Shown one piece after another: positions 1-7,589 of a stretch of DNA of 21,837 nt; positions within the stretch are counted from its first letter, which is position 1, and every line of letters begins with the position of its first letter. A model generated the notes under the pieces. The model ran no database searches. It was not told where the DNA came from and saw nothing but the letters and a program-made list of their open reading frames with translations. A program made the translations under genes and the position numbers. Source of the DNA: an uncultured Terriglobus sp. (GTDB lineage: Bacteria; Acidobacteriota; Terriglobia; Terriglobales; Acidobacteriaceae); contig CALMRM010000018.1 in the NCBI GenBank assembly GCA_937871605.1, forward strand, positions 27,019-48,855, written 5' to 3'.

Positions 1-1
1 G

Positions 2-364
2 GGCGCACCGCTTATGTTCCGCTCTACGGCAATTCCGGAGTCGGCAAACCCGGCCAACTTTGTGAAGCTGCTGTACTTTTTTTTGGCGTTCATGCTCATC
101 GACTTCGCCGCGTCGGCGCTGGCGTTCCTTCTGGAGCGCCGTCACCCGGCCAGCAAGGGCGATGCCTGGCTGCTGTTCCACATCTGGATTCAGCGGTTCA
201 GCTACCGGCAGGTTTTCAGCGTGGTGTTGTTCAAGACGGTCAAGCGTGTGATCGATGGCCGCCCCTTCAGCTGGGACAAGCTGGAGCGCACCGCGCAAAT
301 GAGCAAGTCGACAGACCAGATGCTGAATGGCACTCCATCCCCCACGGTTCCACCCACGCACTAA
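2..364 (+). CDS. C-terminal end of a membrane glycosyltransferase (partial)
   Basis: The reading frame is open to the left edge, so only the last ~120 residues of a longer protein are visible. They contain one clear membrane segment (YFFLAFMLIDFAASALAFLL) followed by a basic tail with the pattern QRFSYRQ..SVVLFKTVKR..DGRPFSWDKLERTA. That layout (helix, QRF-YRQ, VLFK, W-KLxRT) matches the carboxy end of PgaC/cellulose-synthase-like GT2 enzymes, including those fused to polysaccharide deacetylases. The catalytic part lies outside the window, so sugar and product cannot be given. An internal ATG at 14 is probably not the real start. The downstream dehydrogenase starts 24 nt after the stop codon. 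The assignment is by C-terminal pattern only. Confidence 0.6.
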   Translation, partial: GAPLMFRSTAIPESANPANFVKLLYFFLAFMLIDFAASALAFLLERRHPASKGDAWLLFHIWIQRFSYRQVFSVVLFKTVKRVIDGRPFSWDKLERTAQMSKSTDQMLNGTPSPTVPPTH

Positions 365-388
365 CGGCCCCTGGTGGAAAGGTAGACT

Positions 389-2053
389 TTGACCATGCTC
401 ACGAATGCCATACCGACGCTGCACGACGCAGACCCCACACAGCTGCCGCAGCAAGCCCTGCCCCCGTTTCGCAATGAGCCGTTCCTGAACTTCAAGGCGT
501 CTGAGACGAAGGCTGCGATGCATGAGGCACTGCGCTACGTGGGGCATGAGCTTGGCCACGTGTACCCGCTCATCTTAGGCGGGGAACGTGTGTCCGCGAC
601 GGGCAAGTTCCACTCGACGAACCCGGCACAGCCGCAGCAAACCGTGGGCGTGCACCAAGAGGCGGGTCTCTCGCACGTGGAGCAGGCGGTTGCCGCGGCG
701 GACAAGGCTTTCCAGTTCTGGAGCCGTGTGCCTGTCCGCACGCGTGTGCAGCTGCTGCTGGATGTGGCGGATCTGCTGCGTGAGCGCAAGCTGGAATTCT
801 GCGCGTGGCTCACCTACGAAGTCGGCAAGAACTGGCAGGAGTCTGACGCGGACGTTGCCGAGACGATCGACTTCCTGGAGTTTTACGCGCGCGAGGCGCT
901 GCGCCTCGACGGTACGACCACGCCTATCCAACTGCCGGGTGAGCACAACACACTGCGCTACCTCCCGCTCGGTGTCGGCGCAGTTATCCCGCCATGGAAC
1001 TTTCCACTGGCCATCATGGCCGGTCTGACCATGGCCGCGGTGGTGACCGGGAACACCGTCGTGCTCAAGCCGTCTGTCGACGCGCCGACCATTGCAGCGC
1101 GCTTCTACATGCTGCTGGAAGAAGCAGGCATGCCCGAGGGCGTGGTGAACCTCTGCCAGGGCTCTGGCGACCTGGCTGGGGCCGCGCTGGTGGCCCATGC
1201 CAAAGTCCGTTTCATTGCATTTACAGGGTCCAAGCGGGTCGGCCTCATCGTGCATGAGGCTGCGGCAAAGGCGCAGCCCGGCCAGCCCTTCATCAAGCGC
1301 ACGATCCTTGAGATGGGCGGCAAAGACGCAATCATCGTAGATGCGGACGCGGACATGGATGCCGCCATTGAAGGTGTGGCTGCTTCGGCGTTTGGCTTCA
1401 ACGGGCAAAAGTGCTCCGCCTGTTCGCGCGTCATTGTGGACGATCGGCTGTACGACACCTTCTGTGACCGGCTGGTGGAGCGCGTGCAGAGCATCCAGGT
1501 GGGCGACCCGGTACAGAACGCTGCCGCCGGTCCGGTCATCAGCAAGGCCGCATACGAGCGCGTCCTGGCGTACATCGCGCTGGGCCGCAGCGAAGGCAGG
1601 CTGCTCACGGGCGGTGAAGCCGTCGAAAGCGAGGCAGGCGGGTACTACATTCAGCCGACCATCTTCGCGGACGTTGCCCCAGACGCCCGCATTGCCCAGG
1701 AGGAAATCTTTGGGCCGGTCCTCGCCGTCATCCGCTCCCACGGCCTTGAGGAGTCGCTGCGCATTGCGAACAGCACAGAATACGGTCTGACCGGCGCCAT
1801 CTATTCCAACTCGGAGGAACACCTCCAGCGCGCGCGCGAAGAGTTCCACGTGGGCAACCTGTACCTCAACCGCAAGTGCACCGGCGCCATGGTGGGCGCG
1901 CACCCATTTGGCGGCTTCAACATGAGCGGTACAGATTCCAAGGCGGGTGGTGCGGATTACCTCCTGCTGTTTACCCAGGCAAAGTCCATTGCAGAGCGGC
2001 TGGACGTGGGCAGCGTTGAGAGCAGCCAGATGCGCAAACCGGAAGGGCTCTAG
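389..2053 (+). CDS. pruA: L-glutamate gamma-semialdehyde (1-pyrroline-5-carboxylate) dehydrogenase
   Basis: NAD-dependent aldehyde dehydrogenase that would oxidise glutamate semialdehyde/P5C to glutamate in proline and arginine breakdown, in the cytoplasm. The 554-residue length and the N-terminal pattern (PFRNEPFLNF, then YPLILGGE) fit the RocA/PruA branch rather than generic ALDHs. Visible motifs are the PWNFP segment (202-206), the NAD-site FTGS (278-281), the catalytic glutamate in LEMGGKD (E308), the nucleophile in GQKCSA (C342) and the EEIFGPV segment. A TTG at 389 lies 6 nt after AAAGG (378-382); an ATG at 395 is 12 nt away, so TTG is preferred but not certain. No proline dehydrogenase (putA) domain is fused or adjacent. 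Confidence 0.88.
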   Translation: MTMLTNAIPTLHDADPTQLPQQALPPFRNEPFLNFKASETKAAMHEALRYVGHELGHVYPLILGGERVSATGKFHSTNPAQPQQTVGVHQEAGLSHVEQAVAAADKAFQFWSRVPVRTRVQLLLDVADLLRERKLEFCAWLTYEVGKNWQESDADVAETIDFLEFYAREALRLDGTTTPIQLPGEHNTLRYLPLGVGAVIPPWNFPLAIMAGLTMAAVVTGNTVVLKPSVDAPTIAARFYMLLEEAGMPEGVVNLCQGSGDLAGAALVAHAKVRFIAFTGSKRVGLIVHEAAAKAQPGQPFIKRTILEMGGKDAIIVDADADMDAAIEGVAASAFGFNGQKCSACSRVIVDDRLYDTFCDRLVERVQSIQVGDPVQNAAAGPVISKAAYERVLAYIALGRSEGRLLTGGEAVESEAGGYYIQPTIFADVAPDARIAQEEIFGPVLAVIRSHGLEESLRIANSTEYGLTGAIYSNSEEHLQRAREEFHVGNLYLNRKCTGAMVGAHPFGGFNMSGTDSKAGGADYLLLFTQAKSIAERLDVGSVESSQMRKPEGL

Positions 2054-2057
2054 AGTC

Positions 2058-2076
2058 AGTCCGCGTGCTGCGGACT
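2058..2076. terminator. Hairpin between convergent pruA and the LuxR-type regulator
   Basis: A perfect 7-bp GC-rich inverted repeat, AGTCCGC (2058-2064) and GCGGACT (2070-2076), is separated by a 5-nt loop. It lies 5 nt after the pruA stop and overlaps the stop of the convergent regulator (2075-2077). There is no T-run on either strand, so it is at most a non-canonical bidirectional terminator. Confidence 0.35.
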
Positions 2077-2764
2077 AGTCCTGGGCGACCGCCTCAGGTA
2101 TCGCCTGCACCGCCGTTGCGGCAGCTTCTGCCAGCGTGCGGTGGTGCAGGGTGAACAGTGCCAGTTCCAGGCGATCGCTGGAGCCGGTCTTGTCATAGAT
2201 GGAACGAAGATAGTTCTTCACCACCTGCTCTGTGGTGCCGATCACGTCGGCGATGCGCCGGTTTTTGCATCCCTGCACAACAAAGCCGATGATCTGCAGT
2301 TCACGCACCGACAGCATCGCGCGCATGCGGTCGCCGACAGAGTCTTGGGCGGCATCGGCACGGTGCGCATCCAGGAAGCGTTTGCCATCGCTGACCCCAC
2401 GCACGCAGGTCAAGAGGTCGGCAGCAGTGGTCTGCCGGGTCAGCAGTCCGTCTACCCGCCGCAAGACCGCCGGTGCAGGCTTGGCACCGGATTCCACGAC
2501 AAGGATGACGCGTGTGGCCGTCGCGTGTGCCGCGGCCAGGATGCGGTCCAGGTCCCCTTTGAGCGACTCCGCCAGCACTAGCACACAGGAGCGTGACGCT
2601 GCCACCAGTTCCAGTGTCGTCTCCGCAGAATCGCACTGTCCCAGCACGGAAATGTCGGTCTCGTTTGCCAACACGCGAGCAACGCCAGCGCGAAAAATCG
2701 CCTGATCGTCTGCCAGCAACACACGGCAAAGTGTTGCGACGCGTACTCGCCTGGGGGTATGCAT
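2075..2764 (-). CDS. LuxR/NarL-type regulator with degenerate receiver domain
   Basis: Residues 13-130 have a receiver-domain fold, with LLADDQAIFRAGVARVL supplying the acidic pair D19/D20. Residues ~148-205 form a GerE/LuxR helix-turn-helix (LSVRELQIIGFVVQG...IADVIGTTEQVVKNYLRSIYDKTG). The phosphoacceptor position is unusual: where the family has LLD-x-x-MPG this protein reads VLVLAESLKGD, placing Ala65 at the Asp site. The conserved Lys appears as Arg (GLLTRQ), and the Thr/Ser switch is absent (VILVVES). It therefore probably binds DNA without phosphorelay control, or answers to another signal. The start is the only early ATG; no convincing Shine-Dalgarno precedes it. It is divergent from the receiver-oxidoreductase gene across 164 nt and may regulate it, which is an inference from position. 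Confidence 0.82.
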   Translation of the reverse strand: MHTPRRVRVATLCRVLLADDQAIFRAGVARVLANETDISVLGQCDSAETTLELVAASRSCVLVLAESLKGDLDRILAAAHATATRVILVVESGAKPAPAVLRRVDGLLTRQTTAADLLTCVRGVSDGKRFLDAHRADAAQDSVGDRMRAMLSVRELQIIGFVVQGCKNRRIADVIGTTEQVVKNYLRSIYDKTGSSDRLELALFTLHHRTLAEAAATAVQAIPEAVAQD

Positions 2765-2928
2765 AAAAAGGAGGGCGGGACAGTGCCAGCTTTCTGAGTA
2801 TGCAACAGAATTGCAGCATTTAAGGCTTGGTCGTCACACCGCAGCAAGAATGAATCAAGACGGAAGCTAAGTCATCGAAATAAATGTAGTCCGCTCAAAG
2901 AGGCGGGTGAAGGGCATATCGTACACGC

Positions 2929-4593
2929 ATGGCACGTCCCATTCTCATGGCCGTAGACGACGACACAAGCGTACTGGAAGCAGTGGTGCAGGACCTGCGA
3001 CGCAAATACGCCCAGCAGTACCGGGTGGTGCGTGCAGCCTCCGGTCAGGCCGCCTTGGACACCTGTGTGCAGCTGAAGCAGCGGCAGGAACCCGTGGCTC
3101 TCTTCCTATCGGACCAGCGTATGCCGGGGATGACAGGCGTGGAGTTTCTGAGCCAGGCCATCACCATGTACCCCGATGCCAAGCGCGTGCTGCTGACGGC
3201 CTATGCGGATACCGAGGCAGCCATTCGCGCCATTAACACGGCAAAGATTCACTACTACCTGAACAAGCCATGGGACCCGCCAGAAGATAAGCTGTACCCC
3301 GTGCTGGATGACCTGCTGTTCAGCTGGCATGAGGGCTACAGGCCGCCCTTTGAAGGCATCCAGGTGATTGCCACGCGCTGGGGCGCGGAGGACTACGCCG
3401 TGCGCGACTTCCTTTCCCGCAACGGCGTCGTGTACCGCTGGCTGAACCCAGAGTCCGCACCTGAGGCGCAGGAGGCGCTCAAAGCACGCGGGCTGGACGG
3501 TGCCAAGCTGCCGGTGGTGCTGTTCAGCGATGGCACCGCCGCCGTGCAACCTACGCAGACGGAACTGGCCGGCAAGATCGGCCTGCGTACACAGGCTGAA
3601 AAAGACTTCTACGATGTGGTCGTGATCGGTGCCGGACCGGCCGGTATGGCCGCAGGCGTGTATGGAGCGTCTGAAGGGCTGCGCACGCTGGTCATCGAGC
3701 CAAATGCGGTGGGCGGCCAGGCGGGGTCAAGCTCGCGTATTGAAAACTACCTGGGCTTTCCAGACGGCGTTCGAGGCGACGAACTGGCCAAGCGCGGGCA
3801 CCTGCAGGCGCAACGCCTGGGCGCGGAGTTCCTGACGCAGCGTGTCGCCGCCATCCGGGTAGAAGACCATTACCGCCTGGTGCTGTTGGAAGACGGGCGC
3901 GACGTGCGCTGCTCGGTGGTGTTGCTGGCTACGGGTGTGAGTTGGTGCAAGCTGGATGTGCCGGGCGCGGACGCGTTCCTTGGTGCAGGAATCTACTACG
4001 GTGCCTCGCAGTCAGAGGCTGCTACCTGCATGAACGAAGATGTCTACATCGTCGGTGGTGCCAACTCAGCCGGTCAGGCTGCGATGAACTTTTCGAAACA
4101 CGCCCGCTCCGTCACCATGCTGGTACGGGGCAGCGGGCTGGAAGCCAGCATGTCCAAGTACCTCATCGATCAGATCGCGGCGGTGCCGAATATTCACGTG
4201 GAGACTCGAACGGAGATCACACACTTTTGTGGGGAGGGTCGCCTCCAGAGCATTCTGGTGCAGACGCCGCACGGGATTGAGACGCGGCCTGCCAGTTCCG
4301 TTTTCATCTTCATCGGAGCGGCACCGCTCACCGGCTGGTTGCCAGCAGAGATTGCGCGGGACGAACGTGGCTACATTCTTGCCGGGCCGGACTTGAAGCG
4401 GGCCGGTGTAGACCGCTTCCGTCAAACGGGAGCTGCCGCCGGCCGCGATCCGTATTTGTTGGAAACCAGCATCCCTGGCATCTTTGTGGCTGGCGATGTG
4501 CGTCACGGTTCGATTAAGCGGGCGGCCTCTGCCGTGGGTGAGGGTTCTATCGCGATCCAGTTTGTTCATCAATATCTTGCGGCGGGGGTGTAG
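2929..4593 (+). CDS. Response-regulator receiver fused to glutaredoxin-like fold and thioredoxin-reductase-like FAD oxidoreductase
   Basis: A three-part protein of 554 residues. Residues 1-130 are a complete receiver: acidic cluster D10-D12, phosphoacceptor D62 in SDQRMPGMTG, T90, and K113 in NKPW. Residues ~140-220 resemble a thioredoxin/glutaredoxin fold with a cis-Pro segment KLPVVLF, but the usual CxxC site reads TRWGAEDY. Residues 226-554 follow thioredoxin reductase: FAD motif GAGPAG (234-239), VGGQAG, ATG at 335-337, NADPH-type GGANSAG (376-382) and C-terminal GIFVAGDVRHG. The redox CxxC expected before the second dinucleotide motif is absent (YYGASQSEA). NAD(P)H/FAD chemistry is plausible, disulfide reductase activity is not. 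It is translationally coupled to the kinase 2 nt downstream, its likely phosphodonor. The ATG has only a distant AAGG upstream. Confidence 0.87.
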   Translation: MARPILMAVDDDTSVLEAVVQDLRRKYAQQYRVVRAASGQAALDTCVQLKQRQEPVALFLSDQRMPGMTGVEFLSQAITMYPDAKRVLLTAYADTEAAIRAINTAKIHYYLNKPWDPPEDKLYPVLDDLLFSWHEGYRPPFEGIQVIATRWGAEDYAVRDFLSRNGVVYRWLNPESAPEAQEALKARGLDGAKLPVVLFSDGTAAVQPTQTELAGKIGLRTQAEKDFYDVVVIGAGPAGMAAGVYGASEGLRTLVIEPNAVGGQAGSSSRIENYLGFPDGVRGDELAKRGHLQAQRLGAEFLTQRVAAIRVEDHYRLVLLEDGRDVRCSVVLLATGVSWCKLDVPGADAFLGAGIYYGASQSEAATCMNEDVYIVGGANSAGQAAMNFSKHARSVTMLVRGSGLEASMSKYLIDQIAAVPNIHVETRTEITHFCGEGRLQSILVQTPHGIETRPASSVFIFIGAAPLTGWLPAEIARDERGYILAGPDLKRAGVDRFRQTGAAAGRDPYLLETSIPGIFVAGDVRHGSIKRAASAVGEGSIAIQFVHQYLAAGV

Positions 4594-4595
4594 AC

Positions 4596-6035
4596 GTGAG
4601 TCCTACGAGTCTGGACACGCGGCAGGCTGCCGGCCAGCAGCGGTCTTTTGTGGAAGAACTGCACGCATCGCAGCTCTTTCCCGTCGCGCCAGAAGAAGAG
4701 TTGATCGAGCTTGTCTCCGCGGCTACGGAGTACAACATTGCCGCAGGCACGATCATTGTCAACGAAAGCGAATCATTCGACGCCTTCCTCATCTTGCTGG
4801 ACGGGCGCGTGCGCATTTCACGCACAGACGGCAAAGGCAACCTGATCGTGAACAAGGCGGTAGACGCGCCGTCGTTTATGGGTGAGGTGCAGCTGCTGAC
4901 AGGTACACCCTCGTGGATGAGCGTGAGCACAGAGACAGCCGTACGAGGCCTCCGGCTTGAACGTGGTGCGTTTTGGCAGATGCTGGCACGCTGCGCACGT
5001 CTGCGCGACGCCATCACCAAGGAGATGACGACCCGCATCCGTGGCATGCAGGTCATGCAAACCCAGCAGGACAAGATGGCGATGCTGGGCACCATGACAG
5101 CCGGGTTGATGCACGAACTGAACAATCCGGGTGCGGCGGCGCGCCGTGCCGCGGCTCAGTTGCGCGGCAACTTGCGCAACCTGCACCACCTGGCCCGCGG
5201 CTTTTCAGCAGCCGGACACACACAGGAGCAGCGCGCCTGCCTGACAGCGCTGCAGGAGCGGGTGCTGGCCACACGCAACGACGTTTGCCTCAGTTCCATG
5301 CAGCAGAGCGATGCTGAGGAGGCCATTGGCGAGTGGCTGGATGCACACGGCATGCCGCGTGCGTGGGAAGCTGCCTCTGCCTTTGTCAGCAGCGGCATAG
5401 AGCTTCCAGAGTTGGAGTGCCTGGCTGCGGTCTTTACCGGGGCAGCGTTAATCCAGCCGGTGGAGTGGCTGGAGGCCACCGCGTCTTCCATGCAGATGGT
5501 AGGCCTAGTTGAGGAGAGCGTCACCCGCGTGGCGGAACTGGCCCAGGCCGTCAAGACGTACGTGCATGAGGGGCAGGGTGGCATGCAGGACGTGGATGTG
5601 AACAGCAGCATTCACGCAACCATGGTGATGCTGAAATACAAGCTTCGTGAAAAGAACATTGGCGTGCAGAAGGAGTTTGGGGCAGGCATTCCGCGGCTGC
5701 ACTGCTTCTGCTCAGGGCTGAACCAGGTCTGGACCAACCTACTGGATAACTCGATCGACGCCGTCCCCGCGGGCGGCCACATCGGCGTGCGTACCTCGGT
5801 GATGGAAGGTGAAATCCTGGTGGCCATCCGCGACGATGGTCCCGGCATCTCGCCAGAAGACCGTGAGCGCATCTTTGAGCCGTTTTTCACGACCAAGAGT
5901 GCGGGCAAGGGCAGCGGTCTCGGTCTCGGCATCGTGCAGCGCATCCTTGAAAACTACAAGGGCCGCCTCACCGTGGAGTCGAGGCCCGGCTTTACAGAGT
6001 TCACCGTGCACCTGCCGGAAAGCATCGCACAGTAG
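4596..6035 (+). CDS. Sensor histidine kinase with N-terminal cyclic-nucleotide-binding domain
   Basis: Residues ~20-140 form a CAP-type cNMP-binding beta-roll (IAAGTIIVNESESFDAFLILLDGRVRI, then FMGEVQLLTG). There is no transmembrane segment, so the kinase should be cytosolic. The H-box is LMHELNNP with H173. The ATP-binding domain shows an N-box with N385 (NLLDNSIDAV), a G1 box DDGPGI (413-418), an F-box EPFFTTK and a G2 box GKGSGLGLG (437-445). About 208 residues separate the H-box from the N-box, roughly 100 more than usual; the extra part is helical and contains a DAEEAIGEWLDAHGM segment. The GTG start is preceded by GGCGGGGG (4581-4588) and lies 2 nt after the receiver-oxidoreductase stop, giving a cognate kinase-regulator pair. 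Whether the beta-roll binds cAMP or a redox ligand cannot be read from the sequence. Confidence 0.88.
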   Translation: MSPTSLDTRQAAGQQRSFVEELHASQLFPVAPEEELIELVSAATEYNIAAGTIIVNESESFDAFLILLDGRVRISRTDGKGNLIVNKAVDAPSFMGEVQLLTGTPSWMSVSTETAVRGLRLERGAFWQMLARCARLRDAITKEMTTRIRGMQVMQTQQDKMAMLGTMTAGLMHELNNPGAAARRAAAQLRGNLRNLHHLARGFSAAGHTQEQRACLTALQERVLATRNDVCLSSMQQSDAEEAIGEWLDAHGMPRAWEAASAFVSSGIELPELECLAAVFTGAALIQPVEWLEATASSMQMVGLVEESVTRVAELAQAVKTYVHEGQGGMQDVDVNSSIHATMVMLKYKLREKNIGVQKEFGAGIPRLHCFCSGLNQVWTNLLDNSIDAVPAGGHIGVRTSVMEGEILVAIRDDGPGISPEDRERIFEPFFTTKSAGKGSGLGLGIVQRILENYKGRLTVESRPGFTEFTVHLPESIAQ

Positions 6036-6080
6036 CTCGCAGTCCTGCCGCATCCAACCGTGTACAGGTTGAGGTGAACG

Positions 6081-6743
6081 ATGTACAAGGCGGTTCTGTG
6101 TGATGTGGATGGCACGCTGCTCGACAGCAACGCGCTGCATGCCGAATGCTGGCAAAGGGCGCTTGCGCACTTCGGCATCGACGCAAGCTTTGAAGCCGTC
6201 GTAAAGCAGATTGGAAAAGGCGGCGAAAACCTGCTGCCGTGCTTCGTGCCGGAAGATAAGCTCCCGGCGATCGAGAAGGAGTTGATATTTTTAATTAATC
6301 GGCTATTCCACGTGTACTACATCGACCGAGTTGTGCCATTTTGCGACGCCCGCAGACTCCTGGAGCGCATGCGGCAGCAGGGATTGCGTATTGCTGTTGC
6401 GACCTCCAGTGAGAAGAGCGATCTCGAAGCCTTCAAAACGGTGCTGAAGATTCACGACCTGGTGGAGGAAGACCTGACCGCAGACGACGCAGAGAAAAGC
6501 AAGCCTGACCCGGATATCTTCGAAGCATCGCTAAAGGCGCTCGGGATTGGGCCGGACGAAGCTCTCGCTCTGGGCGATACTCCGTGGGATGTAGAAGCGG
6601 CGAAAAAGGCAGGTGTCGCAACCGTTGCAGTCCAATCTGGCGGCTGGACTCGCGAGCAGTTGGAGCAGGCGGGTGCAATCGCCGTGTACGTGGATGTCTC
6701 GGATATCCTGCGAAACTTCGACGGGTCTCCCTTTGCGCGTTGA
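6081..6743 (+). CDS. HAD-superfamily hydrolase (phosphatase, beta-phosphoglucomutase/Gph-like)
   Basis: Cytosolic phosphatase of 220 residues. Motif I is CDVDGTLLD (nucleophile D8, acid D10), motif II is ATSS, motif III is the Lys in KSKPDPDIF, and motif IV is LGDTPWDVEAAKKAG. A four-helix cap is inserted after motif I (residues ~15-90), as in subfamily IA enzymes of the phosphoglycolate phosphatase and beta-phosphoglucomutase group. The substrate cannot be assigned. GAGGTGA at 6071-6077 sits 3 nt before the ATG and supports the start. The gene follows the histidine kinase by 45 nt and precedes the B2-like gene by 36 nt on the same strand, so co-transcription with either is possible. A short AT-rich run at about 6284-6300 inside the gene is the only local compositional oddity. 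Confidence 0.85.
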   Translation: MYKAVLCDVDGTLLDSNALHAECWQRALAHFGIDASFEAVVKQIGKGGENLLPCFVPEDKLPAIEKELIFLINRLFHVYYIDRVVPFCDARRLLERMRQQGLRIAVATSSEKSDLEAFKTVLKIHDLVEEDLTADDAEKSKPDPDIFEASLKALGIGPDEALALGDTPWDVEAAKKAGVATVAVQSGGWTREQLEQAGAIAVYVDVSDILRNFDGSPFAR

Positions 6744-6779
6744 AGGAACCTCATCGCACCGCAGCAATGCTCGTCACCC

Positions 6780-7262
6780 ATGAAGCCTCCACTGCTATCG
6801 CGCGCTGCCCGGATGCCCTTACGGCAGCTGCTGCTGCGCCTGGAGGCAGCTGGCTGGTTGTGCGTGGCCCGGGTGGCCATCCGATTGGTGCCGTTCCCGC
6901 GGCTGGCAGCGCACGTTGGCACCATGCAGCCGCCGTCACAGGCTGCACCGGTCTCGTCTGCAGCTGCCACAGAAACGGCGCGGCAGGTAGCGCAGGCAAT
7001 TCGTGCGGCAGCCGACCACTTGCCCATTGCGATGGTCTGCCTGCCGCGTGCATTGGCAGCCTGGCAGATGCTGCACCGGCGCGGTGTCTATGCGCGGCTT
7101 CATTTCGGCAAACCGCGCGGCGCAGGCCTGGGCAGGGAGACACATGCCTGGCTCAGCAGTGCAGGCGTGGAGGTCACGGGCTTTCCCGTGGCACACGACT
7201 GCATCGAAATCGGCTATGTGGCTCGAGTACCCGCCAGCAGCACAGCACAGCCGCACGGGTAA
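6780..7262 (+). CDS. Lasso-peptide B2-like (transglutaminase-fold) cysteine protease homologue
   Basis: The 160-residue protein matches the pattern of lasso-peptide B2 leader peptidases (Transglut_core3-like). A helical N-terminus is followed by MVCLPRALAAWQML with candidate nucleophile C87, then RRGVYARLHFG, then ETHAWLSSAGVEV with candidate H122. The third catalytic acid is not obvious: no Asp lies about 12 residues after the His as in McjB, and the nearest is D140. In complete RiPP clusters B2 cleaves the leader from a precursor delivered by a PqqD/B1 domain; here a PqqD-like gene follows 39 nt downstream, but no precursor or asparagine-synthetase-like cyclase is visible. No good ribosome binding site lies close to the ATG. 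Family assignment is fairly firm, the actual substrate unknown. Confidence 0.72.
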   Translation: MKPPLLSRAARMPLRQLLLRLEAAGWLCVARVAIRLVPFPRLAAHVGTMQPPSQAAPVSSAAATETARQVAQAIRAAADHLPIAMVCLPRALAAWQMLHRRGVYARLHFGKPRGAGLGRETHAWLSSAGVEVTGFPVAHDCIEIGYVARVPASSTAQPHG

Positions 7263-7301
7263 GCCGACGGCCCGGCTCCGCCACAGGGGTATCCTTACAG
7301 C

Positions 7302-7586
7302 ATGAGTGCGCAGTTGCTGGATAGCAGCGTAGTAAGCAGAGGCCCCGGTTGGCTGAGTGCCTGGGTGGGCGACGAACACGTGATGATGAGCGCCGAAACC
7401 GGCACCTGCATCAGCATGTCAGAGACAGGCGGGCGTGTGTGGGAATTGATTGAAACACCCACATCGCTGGACGCCCTGCTGCAGCGGCTCGCCGACGAGT
7501 ACAGCGCCGACGATGCCACGCTACGTGCCGACGTGTTCGGCTTCTTGCATGCCTTGGACGAGCTGCAGGCGCTTACTGTGCAGTAG
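7302..7586 (+). CDS. PqqD-family peptide-binding protein (RiPP recognition element)
   Basis: A 94-residue winged-helix protein of the PqqD/lasso-B1 type. It shows the expected order: a beta-hairpin segment (DEHVMMSAETGTCISMSETG), the GRVWELIETPTSLDAL helix, a helix with LADEYSADDATLRADV, and a C-terminal FLHALDELQAL. Such domains bind leader peptides and present them to modifying enzymes. Its pairing with the B2-like gene is the standard B1/B2 partnership in reversed order. AGGGG (7285-7289) sits 12 nt upstream; a TATCCT at 7290-7295 just 6 nt before the ATG could instead be a -10 box for a near-leaderless transcript, which is speculative. The gene ends 3 nt before the stop codon of the convergent zwf. 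Confidence 0.78.
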   Translation: MSAQLLDSSVVSRGPGWLSAWVGDEHVMMSAETGTCISMSETGGRVWELIETPTSLDALLQRLADEYSADDATLRADVFGFLHALDELQALTVQ

Positions 7587-7589
7587 AAA

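Noticed and set aside
575..1903. 442-residue open frame on the minus strand opposite pruA
   Set aside because: It lies wholly antisense to a clear aldehyde dehydrogenase, has no family motifs, and is typical of GC-rich shadow frames.
6584..7324. 246-residue plus-strand frame overlapping the HAD and B2-like genes
   Set aside because: It overlaps two genes with clear motifs in another frame and has Cys/Gly/Arg-rich shadow composition.
6780..7586. Complete lasso-peptide biosynthesis cluster
   Set aside because: Only B2-like and PqqD-like genes are present; no precursor, cyclase or exporter is visible, so a full cluster is not claimed.
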